Shown here: in pieces, positions 8,012 to 18,696 of the stretch
Layout of the letters: each line of letters opens with the position of its first letter
How positions within the stretch are numbered: position 1 is the first letter of the stretch
NCBI RefSeq assembly: GCF_000364625.1
Contig: NZ_KB822600.1
Coordinates: 124,001-188,000, forward strand
Direction of reading: 5' to 3'
Length of the DNA stretch: 64,000 nucleotides
Source: Pseudomonas thermotolerans DSM 14292
GTDB taxonomy: Bacteria; Pseudomonadota; Gammaproteobacteria; Pseudomonadales; Pseudomonadaceae
Translations under genes and position numbers: made by a program
The notes under the pieces: model-generated
Told to the model about the DNA's origin: nothing
Database searches by the model: none
Seen by the model: only the letters and a program-made list of their open reading frames with translations

Positions 8012-10102
8012 TCAGGCGCGGGTCGCCGCCTGGATGGCGGTGAGGGCGATGGTGTAGACGATGTCATCGACCCGGGCGCCCCTCGACAGGTCGTTCACCG
8101 GCTTGCGCAGGCCCTGCAGCATGGGGCCGACGCTGAGGCAGTTGGCGCTGCGCTGCACCGCCTTGTAGGTGGTGTTGCCGGTGTTCAGGTCGGGGAAGAT
8201 GAACACCGTAGCGTGGCCGGCCACCGGACTGTCCGGGGCCTTCTGCCGGCCGACGCTGGCGATGGCCGCAGCGTCGTACTGCAGCGGGCCGTCGATCAGC
8301 AGGTCGGGGCGCGCGGAGCGGGCCAGACGGGTGGCCTCGCGGACCTTCTCCACGTCGGCGCCGCTGCCGGAGTCGCCGGTGGAGTAGCTGAGCATCGCCA
8401 CCCGCGGCTCGATGCCGAAGGCGCGTGCCGACTCGGCGCTCTGGATGGCGATCTCGGCCAGCTCGACGGCGGACGGATCGGGGTTCACCGCGCAGTCGCC
8501 ATAGACCACCACCTGGTCGGGCAGGAGCATGAAGAACACCGAGGATACCAGGCTGTAGCCGGGCGCGGTCTTGATCAGCTGCAGGGCCGGGCGGATGGTG
8601 TTGGCGGTGGTGTGCACGGCGCCGGAGACCAGGCCGTCCACTTCGTCGAGGGCCAGCATCATGGTGCCGAGGACCACGTTGTCCTCCAACTGGGCGGCAG
8701 CCATGGGCGCGTTGAGCCCCTTGTTTTTGCGCAGCTCGACCATGGGCGCCACGTAGCGCTCGCGGATCAGGTCCGGGTCGAGGATCTCCAGTCCCGGCGG
8801 CAGCTCCAAGCCCAGGGCGCGGGCCACCGCCTGCACCTCCTCGGGCTTGGCGAGCAGCACGCAGCGGGCGATGCCGCGTGCCTGGCAGATGGCTGCGGCC
8901 TGCACGGTGCGCGGCTCGCAGCCCTCCGGCAGGACGATGCGCTTGGCGGCGGCCTGGGCGCGCTTGACCAGCTGGTAGCGGAACGCCGGCGGCGACAGGC
9001 GCGGCTCGCGGGGCTCGCCGCAGCGGGCGCGCAGCCAGCCGTAGTCCAAATAGCCGGCGATGCAGTCGGCGACCCGCTCGGCGCGCTCGCGGTCGTCCAC
9101 CGGGATTTCCTTGCTCAGACGGTTGAGGTTGATCGCCGTGTCGTAGGAGCCGGTGCTCACCGAGAGCACCGGCAGGCCGCTCTGCAGGGCGCCGCGGCAC
9201 AGCTCCATGATCCGCGCGTCCGGCGGGAAGTCGCTGCACAGCAGCAGGCCGGCCAGGGGCACGCCGTTCATCGCCGCCAGGCAGGCGGCGAGGATGATGT
9301 CGTCGCGGTCGCCGGGGGTGACCACCAGCACCCCGGGCTTGAGCAGCGGCACCGTGTTGGCCACCGCGCGGGCGCACAGCACGATCTTGTGCATGCGTCG
9401 CTGGGCGTAGTCGCCGGCGTTGATCACCCGGGCGCCGAGCAGGTCGGCTACGTCGCGCACCCGCGGGGCGTTCAGTTCGGCCTGCCAGGGCACGCAGCCG
9501 AGCAGGCGGAAATGGTCGTTGCGCAGCAGGGGTGAGAGCTCGCGCAGACGCGTTGCGAAGGTTTCGACGCCCTCGGCGGCGCGCACCTTGTTGATGATCA
9601 CCCCGAGCAGCTTGGGATCCTGAGGCCCGCCGAACAGCTGGGCCTGGATGTCCAGGCGGTCGGCCAGCTCGTCGAGGGCTTCGTCCTCCGGGGCGGAGAC
9701 CAGGATCACCTCGGCGTCCAGGCTCTTGGCCAGGTGGAAGTTGATCCGCGCCGCGTAGCTGACGTGACGGGTCGGCACCAGACCCTCGACCACCACGACG
9801 TCCTTGTCCTGGGCGGCCTGCTGGTAGAGGTTGACGATCCGCTCCAGCAGCTCGTCGAGCTGGCCGTCGCCGAGCATCCGCTCCACCTCGGCGATGGGCA
9901 GCGGGCGCGGCGATTCCAGGCCGTGGGTGCGGGCGATCAGCTCGCTGGAGCGCTCCGCGCCGTGGTCGCCGGGGCGTGGCTGGGCGATCGGCTTGAAGAA
10001 GCCGACCTTGAGGCCGGTGCGTTCCAGGGCGCCGACCAGGCCGAGACTGACGGAGGTGAGGCCGACGCCGAAGCCGGTGGGGGCGAGGAAGAAGGTGTGC
10101 AT
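8012..10102 (-). CDS. pta: phosphate acetyltransferase
   Basis: A 696-residue Pta of the long class. The N-terminal third is a BioD/P-loop-like domain (APTGFGVGLTSVSLGLV), a DRTGG domain follows, and the last 320 residues form the PTA_PTB catalytic domain (LVSGAVHTTANTIRPALQ, VFIFPDLNTGNTTYKAVQR). It interconverts acetyl-CoA and acetyl phosphate. It follows ackA on the same strand after 50 bp, so the two form an ackA-pta operon for acetate and pyruvate fermentation. The ATG at 10102 starts the conserved HTFFLAPT sequence. Confidence 0.97.
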   Translation of the reverse strand: MHTFFLAPTGFGVGLTSVSLGLVGALERTGLKVGFFKPIAQPRPGDHGAERSSELIARTHGLESPRPLPIAEVERMLGDGQLDELLERIVNLYQQAAQDKDVVVVEGLVPTRHVSYAARINFHLAKSLDAEVILVSAPEDEALDELADRLDIQAQLFGGPQDPKLLGVIINKVRAAEGVETFATRLRELSPLLRNDHFRLLGCVPWQAELNAPRVRDVADLLGARVINAGDYAQRRMHKIVLCARAVANTVPLLKPGVLVVTPGDRDDIILAACLAAMNGVPLAGLLLCSDFPPDARIMELCRGALQSGLPVLSVSTGSYDTAINLNRLSKEIPVDDRERAERVADCIAGYLDYGWLRARCGEPREPRLSPPAFRYQLVKRAQAAAKRIVLPEGCEPRTVQAAAICQARGIARCVLLAKPEEVQAVARALGLELPPGLEILDPDLIRERYVAPMVELRKNKGLNAPMAAAQLEDNVVLGTMMLALDEVDGLVSGAVHTTANTIRPALQLIKTAPGYSLVSSVFFMLLPDQVVVYGDCAVNPDPSAVELAEIAIQSAESARAFGIEPRVAMLSYSTGDSGSGADVEKVREATRLARSARPDLLIDGPLQYDAAAIASVGRQKAPDSPVAGHATVFIFPDLNTGNTTYKAVQRSANCLSVGPMLQGLRKPVNDLSRGARVDDIVYTIALTAIQAATRA

Positions 10103-10152
10103 GCAATCTCCAGTGGCAGGGAGCCGGACAGGCTCCCGGTCGGTGGAACTCT

Positions 10153-11364
<1,212 letters not shown>

Positions 11365-11593
11365 GTCTCGTTCCTTGTCCATGTCCTGTAGGCACCAGCC
11401 GCAGGGAAAGCGCTGGCCGATCCGGGCGGCGCGCTGCCCGGCATCCATCACCCAGGGCCGCGACTGCCAGGGCGGCAGATGGCGCAGATGCTGAGTATGC
11501 CCGCAGGTGAGTTCCGCGACCCAGTGGCCTTCCTCATCCTGGTGGAACCCCGCGATCCGGCTACCGCTCCGTCCGTCCGCGTGCTGGTCGCAT
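11365..11593 (-). pseudogene. DUF3565-like coding region, probably frameshifted and running into ackA
   Basis: The minus-strand frame upstream of ackA encodes a recognisable DUF3565 protein: [36 protein letters not shown] and C-G-W-C, with conserved Cys/His residues suggesting a metal site. In this frame there is no ATG, GTG or TTG ahead of the domain. The ATG at 11593 lies in another frame that hits a TAG exactly where the domain begins (near 11562), so a one-base indel would join them. At the other end there is no stop before the ackA ATG. In P. aeruginosa a separate small DUF3565 gene occupies this position between ackA and slyD. Either the gene is broken or the assembly has an error here. 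Confidence 0.6.
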
Positions 11594-11652
11594 TCTTGCG
11601 GGGGCTTGGTTACACTTGTTCTTTCATCATTCTTTCGCAAAGGTTCACCCCC

Positions 11653-12138
11653 ATGCAGATCGCCGCCAACAAGGCCGTGTCCATCGACTATACCCTGACC
11701 AACGATGCCGGCGAGGTTATCGACAGCTCCGCAGGCGGCGCTCCGCTGGTGTACCTGCACGGCGCCGGCAACATCATCATCGGCCTGGAGAAGGCCCTGA
11801 CCGGCAAGCAGCCCGGTGACGAGCTGGATGTGACCATCGAGCCGGAAGAAGCCTACGGCGAATACAGCGCCGAGCTGGTCGCCGTGCTCGACCGCAGCCT
11901 GTTCGAAGGCGTCGACGAGCTGGAAGTGGGCATGCAGTTCCACGCCTCGGCCCCGAACGGCGGCATGCAGATCGTCACCATCCGCGACATCGACGGCGAC
12001 GACATCACCGTCGACGGCAACCATCCGCTGGCCGGCCAGCGCCTGAACTTCAAGGTCAAGGTGGTCGCCGTGCGCGATGCCAATCCGGAAGAGATCGCCC
12101 ATGGCCACATCCATGGCGAGGGTGGTCATCACCACTGA
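11653..12138 (+). CDS. slyD: FKBP-type peptidyl-prolyl isomerase SlyD
   Basis: This 161-residue protein has the SlyD layout: an N-terminal half-FKBP, an inserted IF chaperone domain (about 70-125), and the FKBP remainder. It ends in a histidine-rich metal-binding tail ([11 protein letters not shown]). It catalyses proline isomerisation, chaperones folding, and binds nickel or zinc. The ATG at 11653 begins the conserved MQIAANK sequence. It is transcribed divergently from DUF3565-ackA-pta and is followed by a strong intrinsic terminator. Confidence 0.95.
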   Translation: MQIAANKAVSIDYTLTNDAGEVIDSSAGGAPLVYLHGAGNIIIGLEKALTGKQPGDELDVTIEPEEAYGEYSAELVAVLDRSLFEGVDELEVGMQFHASAPNGGMQIVTIRDIDGDDITVDGNHPLAGQRLNFKVKVVAVRDANPEEIAHGHIHGEGGHHH

Positions 12139-12162
12139 TTGAGCTAAGCTCAAGCCACAGGA

Positions 12163-12187
12163 AAGGCGCCTTCGGGCGCCTTTTTTG
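12163..12187 (+). terminator. intrinsic terminator of slyD
   Basis: Stem AAGGCGCC, tetraloop TTCG, stem GGCGCCTT, then a run of T residues. This is a canonical rho-independent terminator 25 bp after the slyD stop. Confidence 0.93.
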
Positions 12188-12206
12188 TCCGCTAGGGAGA
12201 ATCCAC

Positions 12207-12689
12207 ATGAGTGCCTTTCATGACATCACGTTGCGGGCGCTGGACGGCACGGACCTGCCTCTGGCGCCGTTCAAGGACAGGGTGGTGCTGGTGGTGAACG
12301 TGGCCTCGAAGTGCGGGCTGACGCCGCAGTACGCCGGTCTGGAAAAGCTCCACCAGCAGTACCGGGAGCGCGGCTTCAGCGTGCTGGGCCTGCCGTGCAA
12401 CCAGTTCGCCGGCCAGGAGCCGGGCTCCGAGGAGGAGATCCGCGAGTTCTGCTCGCTCAACTATGGGGTGACCTTCCCGCTGTCCGGCAAGCTGGAGGTC
12501 AACGGCCCGGGGCGTCACCCGCTGTATCGCCTGCTGGCCGGCGAGGGGGCCGAGTTTCCCGGTGACATCACCTGGAACTTCGAGAAGTTCCTGGTCGGCA
12601 AGGACGGTCGGGTGCTGGCGCGCTTCTCGCCGCGCACCGCACCGGACGACCCGGTGCTGATCCAAGCCATCGAGAAGGCCCTGGGCTGA
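12207..12689 (+). CDS. glutathione peroxidase / thioredoxin peroxidase (BtuE type)
   Basis: The 160-residue product carries the family signature with Cys36 in [13 protein letters not shown], the partner Gln in [12 protein letters not shown] and the Trp-Asn pair in [11 protein letters not shown], which form the peroxidatic tetrad. A further Cys in FCSLNYGV may act as the resolving residue. The bacterial BtuE-type enzymes reduce hydroperoxides using thioredoxin or glutathione. The gene is between two terminators, so it is probably transcribed alone. The start is well supported by AGGGAG upstream. Confidence 0.94.
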   Translation: MSAFHDITLRALDGTDLPLAPFKDRVVLVVNVASKCGLTPQYAGLEKLHQQYRERGFSVLGLPCNQFAGQEPGSEEEIREFCSLNYGVTFPLSGKLEVNGPGRHPLYRLLAGEGAEFPGDITWNFEKFLVGKDGRVLARFSPRTAPDDPVLIQAIEKALG

Positions 12690-12694
12690 GCCTT

Positions 12695-12734
12695 CTGCTC
12701 CCGGTCCGCGGGCGGGTCGGGAGCAGGTCATTTT
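12695..12734 (+). terminator. probable terminator of the peroxidase gene
   Basis: A 9-bp perfect stem (CTGCTCCCG at 12695-12703, CGGGAGCAG at 12718-12726) is followed by GTCATTTT, a short U-rich tail. Confidence 0.65.
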
Positions 12735-12821
12735 GGCCAAAGCAGGCCGTTTTTCCTGCTTCGCGCTTGTTGCCCGCCGCGCTAGCCGCTTTGATGGAGG
12801 CCTCGTCCGAGGAGTCCGTCG

Positions 12822-13559
12822 ATGTCCAGTCTTTCCGCCCAGGAGTATCCCGTCCAGTCCTCGCCCGCCGCGCTGCGCGCGCTGATCGAGAGCCGCCGTG
12901 CGGTGCGCCGCTTCACCGATGAGCCGGTACCCGATGCGGTGATCCGCGACTGCCTGGAAATGGCCGTGCTCGCCCCCAGTTCCTGCAACCTGCAGCCCTG
13001 GAGCTTCCAGGTGATCCGCGATGCGCAGCTGCGCGCGCGTCTGCACCCGGTGTGCCTGGGCCAGCAAGCCGCGCGGGCGCCGTTGCTGATCCTGGTGCTG
13101 GCTCGCCCGGACACCTGGCGCGAGGCCTGCGCGGGCATCCTCGAGCACTGGCCGGAGGCGCACATCCCGGAGCCGGTGCGGCGCTTCTATTCCGGCGTCG
13201 CGCAGTTCCAGTACAACCAGGGGCCGTTTGGCCTGCTCGGCCTGTTCAAGCGCCAGCTGGTACGCCTGCTGGGGCTGCGCAAGGCGCTGATGCGTCGCCC
13301 CAACAGCCTGGCGGAGATGCGCGTCTGGGCGGTGAAGTCCACCGCGCTGGCGGCGCAGAACCTGATGCTGGCGTTCCAGAGCCACGGCTACGCCACCTGC
13401 CCGCTGGAGGGCTTCGACGAGGTGCGCCTGCGCAAGCTGCTGGACATCCCGCGTCGGGCCATTCCGGTGATGATCCTCGCCGTCGGCCGCCGGGGCGAGC
13501 GCGGCGTCTACAACCCGCGCCTGCGCTTCCCTCTGGAGCAGCACGTGCAGTGGCTGTAG
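12822..13559 (+). CDS. nitroreductase family protein
   Basis: The 245-residue protein shows the FMN-binding nitroreductase pattern: an R-R-A-V-R-R-F-T-D segment near residue 24, A-P-S-S-C-N-L-Q-P-W near 58, and a later A-A-Q-N-L-M-L-A-F helix leading into YATCPLEGFDE. These enzymes are FMN flavoproteins that use NAD(P)H to reduce nitroaromatics, quinones or related compounds; the physiological substrate is not evident. An insert at about 120-160, rich in aromatic and Arg residues, is longer than in minimal family members. Confidence 0.88.
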   Translation: MSSLSAQEYPVQSSPAALRALIESRRAVRRFTDEPVPDAVIRDCLEMAVLAPSSCNLQPWSFQVIRDAQLRARLHPVCLGQQAARAPLLILVLARPDTWREACAGILEHWPEAHIPEPVRRFYSGVAQFQYNQGPFGLLGLFKRQLVRLLGLRKALMRRPNSLAEMRVWAVKSTALAAQNLMLAFQSHGYATCPLEGFDEVRLRKLLDIPRRAIPVMILAVGRRGERGVYNPRLRFPLEQHVQWL

Positions 13560-13708
13560 GCTGCCTGCGATGGCGGTCGATCAGTGCGATCAATGATGCT
13601 GGGTGGGTGAAATAAGCCAGTCTATGCTGCCCGGCCATCATGGTCCGCGCTTCCCGGTGCTGCGGCGGACCCATTTCTTTTTTCTGCGACCGAGCTTCGG
13701 AGACCCTC

Positions 13709-14815
13709 ATGAGCGTACGAGCCCTGTTCGAGCCCTTCCGCCTCGGCGGCCTGGAACTGCCCAGCCGTGTGGTGATGGCGCCGATGACCCGCAGCTTCTC
13801 GCCGGGTGGCGTGCCCAATGCGCAGGTGGTCGAGTATTACCGCCGGCGCGCCGCCGCAGGGGTGGGGCTGATCGTCACCGAGGGCACCACCATCGACCAT
13901 CCGGCGGCCAACGGTTACCCCAACGTGCCGCGCTTCCACGGCGAGGATGCCCTGGCCGGCTGGCGCCGGGTGGTGGAGGCGGTGCACGCCGAGGGCGGGC
14001 GGATAGTCCCGCAGCTCTGGCACGTCGGCAGCGTGCGTCGGCTGGGCACCGAGCCGGACCCCAGGGTGCCCGGCTATGGCCCCACCGGCAAGGTCAAGGA
14101 CGGCGTCGAGCTGGTCCACGAGATGACCCAGGCGGACATCGACGCGGTGGTCGCTGCCTATGCCCAGGCGGCCCGCGACGCCCGGGCCATCGGCATGGAC
14201 GGCGTGGAGCTGCACGGCGCCCACGGTTACCTGATCGACCAGTTCTTCTGGGATGGCAGCAACAAGCGCACGGATGGCTACGGCGGCAGCCTGGCCAACC
14301 GCTCGCGCTTCGCTATCGAGGTGATCCGCGCGGTGCGTGCCGCGGTCGGCCCGGACTTCCCGATCATCTTCCGCTTCTCGCAGTGGAAGCAGCAGGACTA
14401 CGGCGCCCGCCTGGTGCACAGCCCCGAGGAGCTGGGTACCTTCCTCGAGCCCCTGGTCGAGGCCGGGGTGGACATCTTCCACTGCTCGACGCGGCGCTTC
14501 TGGGAGCCGGAATTTCCTGGTTCGGAGCTCAACCTGGCCGGCTGGACCCGTCGGCTGACCGGCAAGCCGACCATCACCGTGGGCAGCGTCGGGCTGTCCG
14601 GCAGCGAGTTCCTGCAGTTCTTCGGCAAGACCGATGAGGTGGCCCAGCCGGCGGGCATCGAGGGCCTGCTGGAGCGCCTGGAGCGGCACGAGTTCGACCT
14701 GGTGGCGGTGGGCCGCGCGCTGCTGGTCGACCCCGAGTGGGCGGCGAAGATCCGCGATGGCCGCCACGCCGAGATCCTGCCGTTCAGCCGCCAGGCGCTG
14801 GCCAGCCTGGTGTGA
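13709..14815 (+). CDS. Old Yellow Enzyme-family NADH:flavin oxidoreductase
   Basis: This 368-residue TIM-barrel flavoprotein carries OYE features: VVMAPMTR for FMN binding, WHVGS in place of the more usual WH-G segment, the active-site region DGVELHGAHGYLIDQFFWDGSN, and the sequence RSRFAIEVIRAVRAAVG. It should reduce activated alkenes with NAD(P)H; the natural substrate is unknown. The ATG at 13709 begins the conserved segment (RALFEPFRLGGLELPSR). It is close behind the nitroreductase gene, and both may serve electrophile detoxification. Confidence 0.92.
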   Translation: MSVRALFEPFRLGGLELPSRVVMAPMTRSFSPGGVPNAQVVEYYRRRAAAGVGLIVTEGTTIDHPAANGYPNVPRFHGEDALAGWRRVVEAVHAEGGRIVPQLWHVGSVRRLGTEPDPRVPGYGPTGKVKDGVELVHEMTQADIDAVVAAYAQAARDARAIGMDGVELHGAHGYLIDQFFWDGSNKRTDGYGGSLANRSRFAIEVIRAVRAAVGPDFPIIFRFSQWKQQDYGARLVHSPEELGTFLEPLVEAGVDIFHCSTRRFWEPEFPGSELNLAGWTRRLTGKPTITVGSVGLSGSEFLQFFGKTDEVAQPAGIEGLLERLERHEFDLVAVGRALLVDPEWAAKIRDGRHAEILPFSRQALASLV

Positions 14816-14956
14816 GGCGGGGAGGACCCTCGGCAGTCCCCGGTCCGCCTCCTACTTTCGAACCCCACGACCTGCGACCCAAGTAGGATGGGGGCGTCGC
14901 GCCGGCGCTTCGTAGAATGCCTGCATCGAAATGGGTTTTCTGCGGGCGGTAGGGCG

Positions 14957-16120
14957 ATGCAGCAGGGGCAGGGCGAGGGTGTGATCAAGGCGATGTCCAG
15001 CGCCCGGGACGCGGAGAGCGTGGCCCAGGACCTGGCGCGTCAGCTGATCCACCCGCACCTCGGCTTCGTGCTGTTCTTCTGCTCCGCCACCTACGACCTG
15101 GATGCCCTCGGTCAGGCTCTGGAGCAGTACTTCGGCGGCGTCACCCTGGTCGGCTGCACCACCGCCGGGGAGATCACCCCGCTGGGCTACGGGCGCAATT
15201 GCGTGAGCGCGGTGGGCTTCGACCACCGGCACTTCTCGGTGGCCTGCGAGCTGATCGACGAGATGGAGCGCTTCAGCCTGATCGACGCCCAGCAGTTGGT
15301 CGAGCGGCTGATCAACGACTGCCGCAGCAATTCACTGGCGCCGATCAAGGACCACAGCTTCGCCCTGACCTTGCTGGACGGCTTGTCCAGCCGCGAGGAG
15401 GTGGTGCTGGCGGCGCTGAGCGCGGCCTTCGGGCGCATCCCGCACTTCGGCGGCTCGGCCGGCGACGACAACTACCTGGCGCGCACCTACGTCTACCACG
15501 GCGGGCGCTTCCACAGCGGCTCGGCGGTGGTGGTGCTGGTCAACACCTGGCTGGACTTCGAGGTATTCACCACCCACCACATCGAGCCGCGCGAGGAGCG
15601 CCTGGTGGTGACCCGCGCCGACAGCAACGCGCGGCGGGTCCACGAGCTGAACGCCGAGCCGGCCGCCCAGGCCTACGCCGAGCTGATCGGCGTGCCGGTC
15701 GAGGCGCTGGACTTCGCCTTGTTCGCCGCCCACCCGCTGGCGGTGCGGATCAACGACCGCTACTACGTGCGCTCCATCCAGAAGGTCAACGACGACCTCA
15801 GCCTGAGCTTCTACTGCGCGGTGGAGAACGGCATCGTGCTCACCGCCATGCGCCCCGGGCCGCTGCTGCCGAACCTCCAGGCGCAGTTCGCGCGCATCGA
15901 GGCGCACCTCGGCGAGCCCCTGCTGACCATCGGCTGCGACTGCTTCCTGCGTCGTCTGGAGGCGGAGGCCAGCGGCGACCTGGACGCGGTGGCCGAATTC
16001 CTGCGCAGCCGCCAGGTGATCGGCTTCAACACCTACGGGGAACAGTGCAATGGCGTACACCTCAACCAGACCTTCACCGGGGTCGCCATCGGCCGACCCG
16101 GCAGGCATGGCCGCCGCTGA
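14957..16120 (+). CDS. nosP: FIST-domain heme/NO sensor NosP
   Basis: The 387-residue product has a FIST N-terminal domain (about 30-230, with LVGCTTAGEITPLGYG and FGGSAGDDNYLARTYVYHGG) followed by a FIST C-terminal domain. In P. aeruginosa the FIST protein encoded immediately upstream of nahK is NosP, a heme protein that binds nitric oxide and modulates NahK autophosphorylation. Here the stop overlaps the nahK start by 14 bp, so the two are translationally coupled. The assignment rests on this synteny plus the FIST architecture. The start at 14957 is uncertain because a further ATG lies at about 14993. Confidence 0.87.
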   Translation: MQQGQGEGVIKAMSSARDAESVAQDLARQLIHPHLGFVLFFCSATYDLDALGQALEQYFGGVTLVGCTTAGEITPLGYGRNCVSAVGFDHRHFSVACELIDEMERFSLIDAQQLVERLINDCRSNSLAPIKDHSFALTLLDGLSSREEVVLAALSAAFGRIPHFGGSAGDDNYLARTYVYHGGRFHSGSAVVVLVNTWLDFEVFTTHHIEPREERLVVTRADSNARRVHELNAEPAAQAYAELIGVPVEALDFALFAAHPLAVRINDRYYVRSIQKVNDDLSLSFYCAVENGIVLTAMRPGPLLPNLQAQFARIEAHLGEPLLTIGCDCFLRRLEAEASGDLDAVAEFLRSRQVIGFNTYGEQCNGVHLNQTFTGVAIGRPGRHGRR

Positions 16121-18695
16121 CCTCCAGGCCCGCATCGAGCAGCTGGAGCGCGAGAACCACAAGCTGCGGCGCATCAACGCGGCGCTGATCGAGCGGGTCG
16201 AGTCGCGCTCCTCGCTGCCCCACGACTCCTATGCCGCTTTCCAGTACTCGGTGGAACTGGCCGAACAGGTGCGCGAGCGCACCGATGCGCTGAACCAGGC
16301 GATGGCCGAGCTGAAGGCCAGCAACCACCTGCTCAGCGAGGCGCGGCTGCGCGCCGAGACCGCTCACCAGCATCTGATCGACGCCATCGAGAGCATCTCC
16401 GACGCCTTCGTGCTGTTCGACCGCGAGCAGCGCATCGTGCTGTTCAACAGCCGCTTCAAGTCGTTCTGGGCGCACAGCCGGGTGCGCATCAGCGCCGGCA
16501 CCCGGCTCTCCGAGATCCGCCGCCTGGTGGCCAGCTCCGGGCTGATCGCCGAGGAGCACCGCTCGGGCGGCGACGAGCACAGCCTCTACCGCCTGCGGGA
16601 CGGCCGCTGGGTACAGGTCAGCGAGCGGCCGACCAGCGAGGGGGGGCTGGTGATCCTCTACACCGACATCACCGAGGTGAAGGTCAGCGAGACCATCCGC
16701 CGCGAGCAGGCACTGGCGCAGAAGTCCAGTCTGCTGCAGCGCGCGGTGGACAACCTGTCCCAGGGCGTGGCCATGGTCAACGCCGACGGCGTGCTGGAGC
16801 TGTGGAATCACCGCTTCCTGCAGCTCTGCGGTCTGGCGCCGATCGCCGGCAAGCGGCAGTTCGCCGAGGTGATGGCCGACAGTGCGCTGCCGCTGCTCAC
16901 CCCGGATACCCGCGACGCCGAGGGGCGGCGGGTGCAGCAGATCGAGCAGCACCTGTACGGCGGCCAGGTCCTGGAGATCCGTACCCATGCGCTGCCCACC
17001 GGCGGCTTCGTCAACACCTTCACCGACATCACCGAGCGCTACCGGCACGCCGAGACCCTGCGCAAGAGCGAGGAGTGGATCCGCCTGATCACCGACCATG
17101 TGCCGGCGCTGATCGCCTACCTGTCTGCCGACCTGGTCTACGAGTTCACCAACAAGGTCTACGAGGAGTGGTACCACTGGCCGCGCGGCGCCATGCTTGG
17201 CCGCAGCCTGCACGAGGCCCATGGCGAGGAGCACTGCCGACGCCTGCAGCCCTACCTGGAGCGCGCCCTGGACGGCGAGAGCGTCAGCTTCGAGGTGGTG
17301 GAGACCAATATGGGGGGCCAAGAGCGCTGCATGCTGCGCTCCTACGTGCCGAACCGCCAGGCCGACGGCAGCGTGGTCGGCATCTTCGTGCTGATCCGCG
17401 ACATCACCGAGCGGCGGCGCACCGCCGAGGCCTTGCATCAGGCCTACCAGAACCTCGAGCAGCGGGTCCGCGAGCGCACCGCCGAGCTGACCGCCCTCAA
17501 CGAGCAGTTGGTCCGCGAGATCGGCGAGCGCCGCCAGGTGGAGGCGCGCTTGCGCGAGGCCAAGCACGAGGCCGAGCAGGCCAATCTGTCGAAGACCAAG
17601 TTCCTTGCCGCGGTCAGCCACGACCTGCTGCAGCCGCTGAACGCCGCCCGGCTGTTTACCAGCGCATTGCTCGAGCGCGCCCCCGGCGCGGGCGACGGAC
17701 TGGTGCGCAACATCAGCAACTCCCTGGAGGATGTGGAGAACCTGCTCGGCACCCTAGTGGACATCTCCAAGCTGGACGCCGGGGTGGTCAAGCCGGACAT
17801 CGCCTCCTTCGCGGTCAGCGAACTGCTCGCCAACCTCGCCGCCGAGTACCGCCAGGTGGCGGCCAGCGAGGGTTTGCAGCTGGACTTCGTGCCCAGCACG
17901 GCGCTGGTGCGCAGCGACCAGCAACTGCTCGCGCGGATCCTCCGCAACCTGCTCAGCAACGCCATCCGCTACACGCCGTCCGGGCGCATCCTGCTCGGCT
18001 GCCGGCGCCATCGGCACAGCCTGTCCATCGAGGTGTGGGATACCGGGGTGGGGATCGCCGAGGACAAGCTCGGTGAGATCTTCCAGGAGTTCAAGCGCGG
18101 CGACGCGGCGCGCGCCAACCAGGACCGCGGTCTCGGTCTGGGGCTGGCGATCGTCGACAAGATCGCCCGCATGCTCGGCCACCGCGTGCAGGTCAGCTCG
18201 GTGCTCGGCAAGGGCTCGCGCTTCGCCATCGAGGTGCCCTGCGCCAGCCGCGCGCCGCGCAGTCGCGGAGAAGAACAGGCGCGCACTCCGGACGAGCTGA
18301 TCGACCGCCTGCGCGGCTCGCGGGTCTGGGTGCTGGACAACGATGCGTCGATCTGTGCCGGCATGCGTACCCTGCTGGAAGGCTGGGGCTGCCGGGTGGT
18401 TACCGCGCTGTCCGAGGAGGATCTGGCGCGCCAGGTGGACAACTTCCACGCCGAGGCCGAGCTGCTGATCGTCGATTACCACCTGGACGACGACTGCAAC
18501 GGTCTGGACGCGGTGGCCGCGATCAACGCCCGGCGCGCCACGCCGCTGCCGGCGCTGATGATCACTGCCAACTACAGCAACGAGCTCAAGCAGCAGGTCC
18601 GCGAGCTGGGTCACACCCTGATGCACAAGCCGGTACGGCCGATGAAGCTGAAGACCGCCATGTGCCACCTGCTGGAGCGCGGCGGCGCGGTCTGA
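16107..18695 (+). CDS. nahK: hybrid sensor histidine kinase NahK (ErcS'-like)
   Basis: An 862-residue soluble kinase. A coiled coil (10-90) is followed by three PAS domains (about 90-200, 215-325, 330-450). The dimerisation helix contains the H-box AVSHDLLQPL with His505, the ATPase domain includes NLLSNAIRYTPSG and GLGLGLAIVDK, and a C-terminal receiver has the phosphoacceptor Asp in LLIVDYHLDD. There is no membrane segment. In P. aeruginosa NahK acts with NosP and feeds phosphate to HptB, affecting biofilm and the Gac/Rsm pathway; it is also placed in the ethanol-oxidation regulatory network. It overlaps nosP, and the exa regulators follow. Confidence 0.93.
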   Translation: MAAADLQARIEQLERENHKLRRINAALIERVESRSSLPHDSYAAFQYSVELAEQVRERTDALNQAMAELKASNHLLSEARLRAETAHQHLIDAIESISDAFVLFDREQRIVLFNSRFKSFWAHSRVRISAGTRLSEIRRLVASSGLIAEEHRSGGDEHSLYRLRDGRWVQVSERPTSEGGLVILYTDITEVKVSETIRREQALAQKSSLLQRAVDNLSQGVAMVNADGVLELWNHRFLQLCGLAPIAGKRQFAEVMADSALPLLTPDTRDAEGRRVQQIEQHLYGGQVLEIRTHALPTGGFVNTFTDITERYRHAETLRKSEEWIRLITDHVPALIAYLSADLVYEFTNKVYEEWYHWPRGAMLGRSLHEAHGEEHCRRLQPYLERALDGESVSFEVVETNMGGQERCMLRSYVPNRQADGSVVGIFVLIRDITERRRTAEALHQAYQNLEQRVRERTAELTALNEQLVREIGERRQVEARLREAKHEAEQANLSKTKFLAAVSHDLLQPLNAARLFTSALLERAPGAGDGLVRNISNSLEDVENLLGTLVDISKLDAGVVKPDIASFAVSELLANLAAEYRQVAASEGLQLDFVPSTALVRSDQQLLARILRNLLSNAIRYTPSGRILLGCRRHRHSLSIEVWDTGVGIAEDKLGEIFQEFKRGDAARANQDRGLGLGLAIVDKIARMLGHRVQVSSVLGKGSRFAIEVPCASRAPRSRGEEQARTPDELIDRLRGSRVWVLDNDASICAGMRTLLEGWGCRVVTALSEEDLARQVDNFHAEAELLIVDYHLDDDCNGLDAVAAINARRATPLPALMITANYSNELKQQVRELGHTLMHKPVRPMKLKTAMCHLLERGGAV

Positions 18696-18696
18696 C

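Noticed and set aside
11653..12153. Long minus-strand open frame through slyD joining ackA
   Set aside because: It is the antisense of slyD. High GC keeps the frame open, and the part beyond the DUF3565-like segment has no family similarity.
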